A program made the position numbers and the translations under genes. Below the pieces are notes generated by a model, which worked only from the letters and a program-made list of their open reading frames with translations, was not told the DNA's origin and searched no databases. Below, one piece after another: positions 26,556-34,419 of a stretch of 64,000 nt of DNA; position 1 is the stretch's first letter; every line of letters starts with the position of its first letter. Origin of the DNA: Pedobacter cryoconitis (GTDB taxonomy: Bacteria; Bacteroidota; Bacteroidia; Sphingobacteriales; Sphingobacteriaceae); NCBI RefSeq assembly GCF_014200605.1, contig NZ_JACHCE010000004.1, forward strand, positions 261,619 to 325,618. Reading direction: 5' to 3'.

Positions 26556-27083
26556 TTAATATGATGACTCAGCTTTAGCGGTTATACTTATATTTAACTC
26601 AAAATCATTATAGATCAGGGTATCTCCCAGATTTAAGAAAAAGTTTCCAGATCTGAACTTCATACCGTATTTAGTGCGATCTACCAAAAGTTTAGCCGTA
26701 GCTGAAACCGTATTATCCTTCAATTGCAGTTCAGCATCAAAATTTATTGGATGTGTTATGCCCTTAATGGTAAGGTCAGCGTCAATACGATTTCCGGTAA
26801 CGGTGTTGATCACCAAATTTGCTTCCTGAAACTGTTCTGCACCAAAGAAATCGTCAGAGATCAGGTGTCCCAGGAATTGAGCATTTGTATCCGGGTCAGT
26901 AATGTCAAGTATATTAATAGAGGTAGTGTCTATGATAAAATCACCGCCTATAATTTTATCATCATTAAAAATGATGTTACCCGCTTTAATGGCTATCGTT
27001 CCGTTATGTGCTCCGGTTACCTTTTTACCTACCCAATCAATATTGCTCTGTGCAGTATCGATGATGAATTTTTGATTTTCCAT
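26556..27083 (-). CDS. YceI-family lipid-binding protein
   Basis: The 175-residue protein has the YceI lipocalin-like pattern: FIIDTAQSNIDWVGKKVTGAHNGTI at the N-terminus, GGDFIIDTTSINILD, HLISDDFF and DLTIKGITHPINFDA (family landmarks). Such proteins bind isoprenoid quinones or similar lipids in a beta-barrel. No signal peptide is seen, so it is probably cytoplasmic, unlike many homologues. The promoter is well defined: a Crp-type site GTGA-N6-TCAC at 27141-27154 and a -7 region at 27106-27119, arranged exactly as upstream of the cupin gene at 30876. Confidence 0.88.
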   Translation of the reverse strand: MENQKFIIDTAQSNIDWVGKKVTGAHNGTIAIKAGNIIFNDDKIIGGDFIIDTTSINILDITDPDTNAQFLGHLISDDFFGAEQFQEANLVINTVTGNRIDADLTIKGITHPINFDAELQLKDNTVSATAKLLVDRTKYGMKFRSGNFFLNLGDTLIYNDFELNISITAKAESSY

Positions 27084-27105
27084 GTGATTTGTTTTTTTTA
27101 ATTGC

Positions 27106-27154
27106 AGGACAAAGTACGGGAGGAAAAACGAGCAGTTCAGGTGACCTGGATCAC
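27106..27154 (-). promoter_or_regulatory. Crp-type operator and promoter of the yceI-like gene
   Basis: Read on the minus strand, GTGATCCAGGTCAC (27154-27141) is followed after exactly 21 bases by CCGTACTTTGTCCT (27119-27106), which contains the TTTG of a Bacteroidota -7 element. The palindrome is GTGA-N6-TCAC, the classic Crp/Fnr geometry. A second site with the same form lies at 27178-27191. The same module, with the same 21-base gap, lies upstream of the cupin gene at 30876. Confidence 0.65.
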
Positions 27155-27177
27155 ATTCGAAAAAGGTTTATTATTAA

Positions 27178-27191
27178 GTGACCTACATCAC
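27178..27191. promoter_or_regulatory. Second Crp-type operator site
   Basis: GTGACCTACATCAC is GTGA-N6-TCAC, centred 37 bases from the site at 27141-27154. Read on the other strand it is identical to the site at 30737-30750 (GTGATGTAGGTCAC). It lies between the broken Crp gene and the yceI-like gene and could act on either. Confidence 0.6.
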
Positions 27192-27202
27192 ACCTTAGGT
27201 AT

Positions 27203-27387
27203 GATAAAGTCTGCTTAATGTTTCCCGGGATACGCCAAGGTAAGCCGCGATCAGGTTTTTGGGTACCAAATTTGAAATTCTGAAGCTCAAAATGAGAAAA
27301 AAAATCATCAAACTGCTCCTCAGTAAGTGCAGCATTTTTTGAAACATACTCCTTAAAAACTTCTTTAGCTTTCATCTTGATGAGCAT
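27203..27387 (-). pseudogene. Crp/Fnr-family regulator reduced by internal deletion and frameshift
   Basis: The minus-strand frame starts like a Crp/Fnr protein (KEYVSKNAALTEEQFDDFF, then HFELQNFKFG, residues about 10-40) and then passes into an unrelated tail. In a shifted frame that same DNA reads KNLIAAYLGVSRETLSRLYHT and a stop, which is the recognition helix and end of a Crp/Fnr HTH domain. Most of the sensor domain, over 100 residues, is therefore missing and the two ends are out of frame. The gene is dead as a full regulator. It lies beside the Crp-type sites of the yceI-like gene, so it was probably once their regulator. Confidence 0.75.
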
Positions 27388-28367
27388 TATCTTTCAATGG
27401 TAACCCTTTTCAGGAATTGCTGCATTAACCTTAAAATTTCAGGTTCGGCTTCATCTAATGCAAAGTGCCCTCCATCCACTATATGTACTTCCGCTTTGGG
27501 AACATCATCCTTATATTTCCAAGCTCCGGCGACAGTAAATGAGGGATCATATTTACCCCAAATAACAAGCATCTCAGGCTGATGTTTTTTTAACCATTCC
27601 TGCCATTTAGGATATGATTTAACATTACTCTGGTAGTCGTAAAAAAGATTTAACTGAATATCTGCCATTCCCGGTTTATTTAGGAATAAATATTCGTCTA
27701 TATATGTATCAGGGTTAATTCTTTCAGGTGCTGGCGTGCTGCCTATGTGTCTTTGTCTGGTCGCTTCTAAGCTTATGAAATTCTTTTTTACGGCTTCATA
27801 ATATTTTTCTTTATCAGCCCAAAACGCCTTTCTTGTTTCCCACAAAGGCGAAAGGCCTTCTTTATGGCTAACAGCATTCTGAATAATTATTGCCTGTACT
27901 TTTTCAGGATATTTTTCGGCAATCCGCATTCCAATGGGCCCACCATAATCCTGTTGTACCAATATGAATTTCTCCAGCGATAATTGAGTAATAAACTTAC
28001 CTATGTATTCTGCTAAATTATCAAAAGTATAAGTAAAGCTTTCCGGGCCTGGCTGGCTGCTATGTCCAAATCCGATATAATCCGGCGCTATTACATGATA
28101 ATCCATAGCTAATTTTTCTAATAAGGGTTGCCACATGCGTGATGATGATGGAAATCCATGTAGAAAAAGGATTACTGGTTTGTCCAGGCGCCCAGCTTCT
28201 CTATAAAAGATAACCTGCCCCTTTATTTCAATCGTCTTGTAAAAAATTGAAGGGTTATCTTGTTTTTCAATTAAAGTTTCAGTTTTGCTCTGTGCCATAA
28301 CTTGATTTTTTGATGTAGCAATCATTAAGATAGTACTTAGTATTTTAACGTATATTAATTTTCTCAT
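27387..28367 (-). CDS. Exported alpha/beta hydrolase with Asp nucleophile (epoxide hydrolase/dehalogenase-like)
   Basis: The 326-residue protein has a signal peptide (first about 25 residues, ending VMAQS). The alpha/beta fold carries the oxyanion motif HGFPSSSRMW, a nucleophile elbow VQQDYGGPIG with Asp in place of Ser, and the catalytic His in VDGGHFALDE. An Asp nucleophile is typical of haloalkane dehalogenases and epoxide hydrolases, not esterases. Its stop overlaps by one base the start of the broken Crp gene. It may act on xenobiotics or epoxides in the periplasm. Substrate cannot be assigned. Confidence 0.8.
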   Translation of the reverse strand: MRKLIYVKILSTILMIATSKNQVMAQSKTETLIEKQDNPSIFYKTIEIKGQVIFYREAGRLDKPVILFLHGFPSSSRMWQPLLEKLAMDYHVIAPDYIGFGHSSQPGPESFTYTFDNLAEYIGKFITQLSLEKFILVQQDYGGPIGMRIAEKYPEKVQAIIIQNAVSHKEGLSPLWETRKAFWADKEKYYEAVKKNFISLEATRQRHIGSTPAPERINPDTYIDEYLFLNKPGMADIQLNLFYDYQSNVKSYPKWQEWLKKHQPEMLVIWGKYDPSFTVAGAWKYKDDVPKAEVHIVDGGHFALDEAEPEILRLMQQFLKRVTIER

Positions 28368-28377
28368 AACATGATTA

Positions 28378-28479
28378 TTATATTTCTTCTACTGCAAACA
28401 GCCGTTTTTTCCTGAACCATTCCATGAAATCGGTTTCAATTTCAGGATTCACTTCTATTACTATATTATAAAGAACCAT
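28378..28479 (-). pseudogene. 33-codon fragment, possible DUF4286-like remnant
   Basis: A minus-strand frame of 33 codons with an ATG at 28479 reads MVLYNIVIEVNPEIE at the start and FRKKRLFAVEEI at the end. The start resembles DUF4286-type small proteins (about 100 residues), but the rest is missing. It lies between the MFS gene and the alpha/beta hydrolase. It could be a truncated remnant or a very small real gene. The similarity is from memory and weak. Confidence 0.25.
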
Positions 28480-28488
28480 TTCTGACCG

Positions 28489-29670
28489 TTATATTTCAAC
28501 AGATTTTGAACTCAGATAATCGGTTAAACTTCCAATAATCAATGATATTGCGCCGATGGTAAAAAGCATATAGTAAGATCCATAAACAGAGAAAAGATAA
28601 GTGAGTATATAAGCTGTAAAAGCATGTGCAATGGAATAAGTTACTGTCATATAACCCCATACTTTTTTCTGAAGATTAGGTGAAACCAATTCAGCCGTTC
28701 TACCTGCCGCAAGTGAACTTATTCCTAATGCCAGACTACCAACAAAAATACTGGATATAGCAAGGCTCCAAATGGATGTGGAAATTAATGGTAAAACAAC
28801 GCCAATTGCTTTAATCAGCAAACTTATCCTGATGCTTTTTGCAAAACCTATCTTATCAGCAATAAAACCTGTTAACAGCGGGCCGATTGCAGCAGACAAT
28901 CCTAAAAGTACCCACAACTGCGTTCCTGTCCCAATCCCTAAATTTAGTCCCCTACTGACAAAATCTACCCAAAAAACCGTATGTGGCACGAACCCAATGG
29001 CATTGGATGCATAAGAAACCACAAGCAAGACAACAGTTTTATTCCAAAACCTGACACCAGAACCCTGAGTTATGGGAGTAATATTATGCCTTTCATTACT
29101 TCCCTTAGGCCAACCGTTCCACGCAACTAATATCAAAACAATGGCTGTTACAGCATAAGCGAACCAAGTTAATGACAAACCCTTATTGACCAGTAAAGGA
29201 ATAATTGTTCCTGACAAGGCTATACCAATTCCAACGCCAGAAAAAATAAATCCTCCAATTAATCCTTTTTTTTCTTTTGATGTGTATTTAAATAGCGTGG
29301 GTGCTGTAAGAACCATTAAAACACCACCAGTAATACCTGCGAGAACCCTTAATGTAAAGTATAACGGAAACGAAAGATTAAAGGCACAACCAAGAAATGT
29401 TAATGCTGTAAGAATTAGCATCATTCTTATCAATGTTACGGATTTCACATACTTATTTAATAAAGTTGCAATGACAGATCCTATTATATAACCTGTTAAG
29501 TTAGCAGCTCCCAGATAATCTGCCTGCTCAACTGTGAACCATTTTTGATTCACGATTGCAGGTATAAGTGGTGGATAACCAAACCTTCCAATACCAATAC
29601 CAACTAATAGCGTAACTAATCCTGTAAAAGCATAAGCAAGGGAATTGGGCCTTTTCAATTTTTCATCCAT
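28489..29670 (-). CDS. MFS transporter, YbfB/YjiJ type
   Basis: The 393-residue protein has twelve predicted membrane segments, and begins with the family pattern GIGRFGYPPLIPAIV followed by AANLTGYIIGSVIA. The second half starts near residue 205 (VLLVVSYASNAIGF). The YbfB/YjiJ group is a set of poorly understood major-facilitator exporters. It is divergent from the LysR gene at 29777; paired direct repeats in the 106-base gap suggest that LysR regulates it. Substrate is unknown. Confidence 0.85.
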   Translation of the reverse strand: MDEKLKRPNSLAYAFTGLVTLLVGIGIGRFGYPPLIPAIVNQKWFTVEQADYLGAANLTGYIIGSVIATLLNKYVKSVTLIRMMLILTALTFLGCAFNLSFPLYFTLRVLAGITGGVLMVLTAPTLFKYTSKEKKGLIGGFIFSGVGIGIALSGTIIPLLVNKGLSLTWFAYAVTAIVLILVAWNGWPKGSNERHNITPITQGSGVRFWNKTVVLLVVSYASNAIGFVPHTVFWVDFVSRGLNLGIGTGTQLWVLLGLSAAIGPLLTGFIADKIGFAKSIRISLLIKAIGVVLPLISTSIWSLAISSIFVGSLALGISSLAAGRTAELVSPNLQKKVWGYMTVTYSIAHAFTAYILTYLFSVYGSYYMLFTIGAISLIIGSLTDYLSSKSVEI

Positions 29671-29711
29671 AGTGATTCATTATTAACAGTACAAATTTAT
29701 TTGTATTTTTA

Positions 29712-29760
29712 CATCATTAAAAACAATAAATTGTGATATATATTCATCATTAAAAACGAT
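29712..29760. promoter_or_regulatory. Direct repeats in the LysR/MFS divergent promoter
   Basis: CATCATTAAAAACAAT at 29712-29727 and CATCATTAAAAACGAT at 29745-29760 differ at one base and are 33 bases apart, three helical turns. Each contains an ATC-N9-GAT-like or ATT-rich dyad, typical of LysR binding sites. They sit directly between the MFS and LysR genes. LysR autoregulation and control of the transporter are inferred. Confidence 0.55.
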
Positions 29761-29776
29761 TAATATCTTCTGCAAA

Positions 29777-30643
29777 ATGAACATTAATGATTTAAACATA
29801 TTTATAGGTGTTGCCGAATATGAGAGCATCACAAAGTCAGCTGCCATTAACAACACTGTTCAATCCAATGTCTCAGCGAGGATAAAATATTTGGAAGAGC
29901 AATTGGGTGTGAAACTTCTAACCAGGACAACGCGGAAACTTGAATTAACCGGTGAAGGAACTCAATTTCTTAAAGTCGCTAAAGAGATTGTTAATACGCT
30001 AAATGATTTTAAGAATACGGTGAACAAAAACGGGTCTCTTACAGGGCAACTAAAAATCGGTTCTTTACCATCAGTTGCTTCACTTAGGGCACCAGACATC
30101 CTGCAAAGATTTGTATCCGAATATCCAGATATGGAGTTTGTTCTTAAAACAGGTACAACCGGTGAGCTGATAAAAAATGTACTTTCATTTAAACTTGACG
30201 GGGCATTTGTGGCAGGAAAGGTAACGCACCCCGATTTGATTGTAAAGCCTGTTATTATAGAAAAACTCTGTCTTGTATCGTCATCTCTATATTCCAGTAT
30301 CGAGCATTTAAACAAAAGCACAAAACCTATCAAATTAATTGTTTTCAGTAAAGGATGTTCATATCGTAACATTCTGGAAGAATTGCTTTCAGAAACAGAA
30401 CTTAAAAAGCTAAAGTTTGTAGAAATGGATTCGCTTGACAGCATTATTCAGTCGGTAGAAAATGGCTTGGGAATTACCTTACTTCCCGAAGAATTAATCA
30501 AAAAACATTATACATACAGGAGTTTGACTACAATAAAGATTCCGGAAAAATATGCCCGGTGCCCTACTGTTTTTATTAGAATGAAGAATTCACCATCTCA
30601 CAAGGCCTTGCAATTGTTTGAGGATTCGATTGCGAATAATTAG
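29777..30643 (+). CDS. LysR-family transcriptional regulator
   Basis: The 288-residue protein has the N-terminal winged HTH of LysR proteins: DLNIFIGVAEYESITKSAAINN with QSNVSARIKYLEEQLGVKLLTRTTRKLELTGEG (family landmarks, residues about 4-62). A two-lobed effector-binding domain follows (GQLKIGSLPSVASLRAP, LGITLLPEELI). It is divergent from the MFS transporter. Ligand is unknown. Confidence 0.92.
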   Translation: MNINDLNIFIGVAEYESITKSAAINNTVQSNVSARIKYLEEQLGVKLLTRTTRKLELTGEGTQFLKVAKEIVNTLNDFKNTVNKNGSLTGQLKIGSLPSVASLRAPDILQRFVSEYPDMEFVLKTGTTGELIKNVLSFKLDGAFVAGKVTHPDLIVKPVIIEKLCLVSSSLYSSIEHLNKSTKPIKLIVFSKGCSYRNILEELLSETELKKLKFVEMDSLDSIIQSVENGLGITLLPEELIKKHYTYRSLTTIKIPEKYARCPTVFIRMKNSPSHKALQLFEDSIANN

Positions 30644-30736
30644 CTAAACTCCTGCAATCATTAATTTAAATTTTATTACTGAAAGCTCTTTGTATTACCA
30701 ATGAGAGTAAAGAAATAAATTATCAACTTCATAAAT

Positions 30737-30788
30737 GTGATGTAGGTCACGCTATAGATTAAGATACACTGCCGTACTTTGTCCTTCC
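30737..30788 (+). promoter_or_regulatory. Crp-type operator and promoter of the cupin gene
   Basis: GTGATGTAGGTCAC at 30737-30750 is followed after exactly 21 bases by CCGTACTTTGTCCT starting at 30772. The same elements and spacing lie upstream of the yceI-like gene. The cupin start is about 90 bases further on, so there is a long leader. A Crp/Fnr-type activator centred close to -40 of the transcript is the natural reading. Confidence 0.65.
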
Positions 30789-30875
30789 ATCCTTGCAGGA
30801 GGTAAATTTCCAACTGATTAATTTAACCGTCCGAGAAGCTAGAAAAGGTATGAGAAAATTAATATTTAAATTATT

Positions 30876-31367
30876 ATGAAAAAGACAAATTATTTCAGAT
30901 TTCTATTTTGTAGTCTGCTATCTCTAGGAGTTCAGTATACTAACGCGCAGAGTTTACCGAATAACAAACTGGGTGATATTTATGCAGAAGACATCAAATG
31001 GTCAGCATTTCCTGCATTTCCCCCAGAAGCCCGCCTTGCTGTTTTAATAGGCGACCCGAAGACGGAAGGCCCTTACGTAGTGCGGGTAAGACTTCCTTCC
31101 AATGTGGTACTAATGCCTCATAAACATCCAGAAACCAGGGTATATACGGTAATTAGTGGTGTATTTTATATAGGCATTGGAGAAAAATACGATCCTGCAA
31201 AATTAAAAGCATATCCTCCAGGAAGCGTGGTTGTACTCCCTGCTAATACACCTCATTTTCATTGGGCTAAATCTGGAGGTTATGAAACACAAGTTAGCGC
31301 CTATGGCCCACTGGGAATTAGTTACATAAATCCTTCAGATGACCCCCGCAATGCGAAAACAAAATAG
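30876..31367 (+). CDS. Exported single-domain cupin protein
   Basis: This 163-residue protein has a signal peptide (MKKTNYFRFLFCSLLSLGVQYTNAQ, cleaved after about residue 24-25). The mature cupin shows HKHPETRVYTVISGVFYIGIG as first motif and PPGSVVVLPANTPHFHW as second (family landmarks), which supply metal ligands of the RmlC-type barrel. Activity is unknown; dioxygenase or sensor roles occur in relatives. It follows a Crp-type promoter and precedes an enoyl-CoA hydratase remnant. Confidence 0.82.
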   Translation: MKKTNYFRFLFCSLLSLGVQYTNAQSLPNNKLGDIYAEDIKWSAFPAFPPEARLAVLIGDPKTEGPYVVRVRLPSNVVLMPHKHPETRVYTVISGVFYIGIGEKYDPAKLKAYPPGSVVVLPANTPHFHWAKSGGYETQVSAYGPLGISYINPSDDPRNAKTK

Positions 31368-31411
31368 TTATATAAAATGGGATATAATCCCATTTTAAAA
31401 ACAATAAAGTA

Positions 31412-31626
31412 ATGAAACAAGTAGAAAAAACAATCGAACAACTAGTAGGAACACCAGTTATAATGGTGGGTATTGGAAGGTGAGTATAGATTCACCACCG
31501 TTAAATCTATTCGATCCCGAATTACTTAATGGCCTGGAAGAGGTTGTACGCCGTATGAAAGCTTCGCCTAACCTTCGCGTGATAGTATTTGATAGCGCTG
31601 TAAGGGATTTTTTCCTGCCCGGATAA
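31412..31626 (+). pseudogene. Enoyl-CoA hydratase/isomerase N-terminal remnant
   Basis: An ATG at 31412 opens a frame that ends after 23 codons. From 31453 a shifted frame reads NGGYWKVSIDSPPLNLFDPE and then VRRMKASPNLRVIVFDS, ending DFFLPG and TAA at 31624. This is the N-terminal part of the crotonase family (WKVxLDxPPxNLxDPEL, then LRVVVFDSA). Only about 60 of some 250 residues remain, with a frameshift at the junction. It is non-functional debris between the cupin and the GH26 gene. Confidence 0.7.
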
Positions 31627-31679
31627 TCACCATAGCCGGGGTTAAAGATTACCCACCATTAATGCTAAAACCTTCTTAC

Positions 31680-32639
31680 ATGAACTTATCCAAATTCTAT
31701 CTATCAACTACAATAAGCTTTTGTATTTTGACAGTGATCTCCTGTAAAAAATCCGAAGCACAATCTCCTCCCGCCGATTTAATCACATCAACAGTTCCAT
31801 CGCTTTCCACTGTTGCATTAGTCCCGGCCAAAGGGGCTTTGCTAGGCCATTATTACGGCACAGGTACAATCAGTGAAACGGACGCAATTATAGGGAGTCG
31901 TCCTCAAATTCACCTTTCTTATTTTGGCTGGTCAGACCATTGGGCCAAAGACGGATCAACAAAACAGGATCTTCTTGAAGGACGTATACCATTGATCAAT
32001 TGGGAGCCATTTGATGTTAAATTCACAGCTATAGTAAATGGTAAATATGATGGCCAGATCAGTTTACAGGCAGATGAGGCCAGGGAATTGGGTAAACTTT
32101 TTTTCCTTGATTTTGCAGCTGAAATGAATGAAGAAGAAGGTTGGGGAGGTCACAATCCAGAACTTTACATTAAAGCTTACCGGCATATTCATGACATCTT
32201 TGTGCGGCAAGGTGCTACAAATGTCGTTTGGGTGTGGTGCCCGAATAATGTCGATTCTCCCGGTGGGCCTACAGCTATGCAATATTATCCAGGGGATGTG
32301 TATGTAGACTGGGTAGGTGTCGATGGTTATAATTGGGGAACCTCAAATTCAGACCATGAATGGGAAACTTTTTATCAGGTTTTTAAAGAAATATACGCAA
32401 AGATTGCCGCGACCGGCAAACCTGTGATCATCGGTGAAATGGCTTCGGACGAAGTTGGTGGTGATAAAGCAAAATGGATTTCTGAAATCATACCAACTTT
32501 AAAAAGCCAATTCCCTGCAATTAAAGCGGTAGTATGGTTCGATGTCGACAAAGAGCGGCACTGGCAAATCAATAGTAAACAAAACTCATTAGATGCTTAT
32601 CGGCTGATGGCAAAAGATCCATATTTCAATACACATTAA
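31680..32639 (+). CDS. GH26-type glycoside hydrolase, lipoprotein
   Basis: The start at 31680 gives a lipoprotein signal with the lipobox TVISC near residue 22; an upstream ATG at 31662 adds six residues. The 319-residue protein fits GH26 (beta-mannanase or xylanase fold, clan A). The two catalytic glutamates are visible as Glu148 in AAEMNEEEGW and Glu253 in VIIGEMASDE. PNNVDSPGG and GVDGYNWGT are further fold landmarks. It would be anchored in the outer membrane or periplasm. Neighbours do not include SusC/SusD, so substrate (mannan or other beta-glycan) is open. Confidence 0.83.
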   Translation: MNLSKFYLSTTISFCILTVISCKKSEAQSPPADLITSTVPSLSTVALVPAKGALLGHYYGTGTISETDAIIGSRPQIHLSYFGWSDHWAKDGSTKQDLLEGRIPLINWEPFDVKFTAIVNGKYDGQISLQADEARELGKLFFLDFAAEMNEEEGWGGHNPELYIKAYRHIHDIFVRQGATNVVWVWCPNNVDSPGGPTAMQYYPGDVYVDWVGVDGYNWGTSNSDHEWETFYQVFKEIYAKIAATGKPVIIGEMASDEVGGDKAKWISEIIPTLKSQFPAIKAVVWFDVDKERHWQINSKQNSLDAYRLMAKDPYFNTH

Positions 32640-32856
32640 TTCAATCACGATTTCAAATCTTTAACCAAATAAAGATTATTTGAAGTTTATAATTTGCGGT
32701 GATATCTTCATTTAAATGGCCTGTATAAGATCAATCGATTCTATATAGGCAAACTTTTGAGCCAAATTGCCAAATGATTGGGCTAATCTGCAAACCTATC
32801 CTGACTTCAATGCTGCAATTTTGTCCTATCAATTAAAGACATTTAAATTTTAAGAA

Positions 32857-33369
32857 ATGGGACTATCAAATTTAGGCATTTTCCATACGGCTATTGGAAT
32901 TATTGCTATTGTTGCTGCGGCAGTAGATTTTATAAGAAACGGTAAAATTGACTTGAGTCAGGTTACAGGGAAAATCTATTTTTATCTTACGTTAATTACC
33001 TCATTAACCGCCTTAGGGTTATCTAAACATGGCGGGTTTAATCCAGGGCATGTTTTTGCCCTTTTTATTGTGATCTTAATACTGGTGGCTTACTTCCTTC
33101 ATAGCAAACAGCAAGGAAATAACAAAGCCCGTTTTTTTGAGAACATTCTTCTTTCTTTTAGCTTTTTCTTATCACTGGTTCCTACTGTTAACGAAACTTT
33201 TACCCGTATTCCCATTGGACATCCTTTAGCTAAAGCACCTACAGATCCGATTATTGGACAAACCCTTCTCTTGCTTTTCATTTTGTTTGTTATAGGTTCT
33301 GTTTTTCAATTCAGGGGGCAAAAAAAATTGATAAATCAGTATAATATTGTTGAACCGGATGATAAATAA
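32857..33369 (+). CDS. Small integral membrane protein, unknown function
   Basis: This 170-residue protein has about five membrane segments (near residues 8-24, 40-55, 65-83, 98-112 and 130-150) and no recognised catalytic motif. The order GLSNLGIFHTAIGI...GKHGGFNPGHVFALF is typical of DUF2306-like four- or five-helix proteins, but the assignment is uncertain. The upstream region carries a TTTTGTCCTAT element like that of other genes here. It is followed by an AraC regulator on the same strand. Confidence 0.6.
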   Translation: MGLSNLGIFHTAIGIIAIVAAAVDFIRNGKIDLSQVTGKIYFYLTLITSLTALGLSKHGGFNPGHVFALFIVILILVAYFLHSKQQGNNKARFFENILLSFSFFLSLVPTVNETFTRIPIGHPLAKAPTDPIIGQTLLLLFILFVIGSVFQFRGQKKLINQYNIVEPDDK

Positions 33370-33527
33370 TATTTAACTGATTTATAGCTTAGCATTTTGC
33401 CTATATTAGGCTTAATGCTGGGTGATCATTATACAAACTGATTAAGTCACTGCTATTAATACACTAATAATCAGATATTAATTACAGAAAAAAAACAAGA
33501 ATCGGCTATAATCAAAAATATTTTAAA

Positions 33528-34376
33528 ATGGTTACAAACTATAAAAAAATTGATTTGTTTGGGAAAACATTCATTCAAAAAGTGAATTTAAAATCACCTT
33601 TTCAATTTGCTTTTCCTGTTGCAGAACAAGCTTGCTTTTTGTATATGCTGAAGGGCGAAACGCAATTTCAATTTAACGATAACCATATTAATATTCCTGC
33701 CAATCATGCACTATTACTGAATTGCATCAATCCGGGTAAACAGTTAAACACTTTAAATAATAGCAATGGAGAAATAGTAATCGTTACTTTCCATCCAGAT
33801 ATACTAAAGAAAATTTATGCAAGAGAACTTCCGCTGATATTTCAGAAAAATGACAACATCACTAATCAGTCAGGCAAAAAAGTCAACAATGATTTTTTAA
33901 TTCAAAAATATATTGAAGGTCTGCTTTTTTATTTTGAAAACCCATCTTTAGTGAATGATGAAATTTTGATTTTGAAACTAAAGGAAATTATCCTTTTGTT
34001 ATCGCAAGCACAAGATGCTGAAACCATACGCGTAATACTGTCACAACTTTTTTCACCAACAACATATACTTTTAAACAAATTATAGAATCCAATCTATTC
34101 TCGCAGGTGAATATCGAAGAATTGGCAAATAAAGTCAACTTGAGCATTTCTTCATTCAAAAGGGACTTCAAAAAACTATATAATGACTCGCCTGCCAGCT
34201 ATATTAAAAACAAAAGGTTGGAGAGAGCTGCAGAATTGCTTTTAGCTTCTGATGAACGTATTACAGACATAGCCTTTGACTGTGGTTTCAATGACCTGGC
34301 AAATTTTACAAAAAGTTTTCATGATAAGTACGATACTACACCTACAAATTATCGTTTGAAACCAGATAATAAGTAA
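33528..34376 (+). CDS. AraC-family transcriptional regulator
   Basis: The 282-residue protein ends in a typical AraC double HTH: NIEELANKVNLSISSFKRDFKKLY and ITDIAFDCGFNDLANFTKSFHDKY (family landmarks). The N-terminal half is a divergent cupin-like sensor (QFAFPVAEQACFLYMLKGETQFQF). It follows the small membrane protein by 158 bases and may form a unit with it. The next gene is convergent. Ligand is unknown. Confidence 0.9.
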   Translation: MVTNYKKIDLFGKTFIQKVNLKSPFQFAFPVAEQACFLYMLKGETQFQFNDNHINIPANHALLLNCINPGKQLNTLNNSNGEIVIVTFHPDILKKIYARELPLIFQKNDNITNQSGKKVNNDFLIQKYIEGLLFYFENPSLVNDEILILKLKEIILLLSQAQDAETIRVILSQLFSPTTYTFKQIIESNLFSQVNIEELANKVNLSISSFKRDFKKLYNDSPASYIKNKRLERAAELLLASDERITDIAFDCGFNDLANFTKSFHDKYDTTPTNYRLKPDNK

Positions 34377-34419
34377 TAGGCATTGATAAACAACTTACTA
34401 TTACAGTATTTATAACTTG

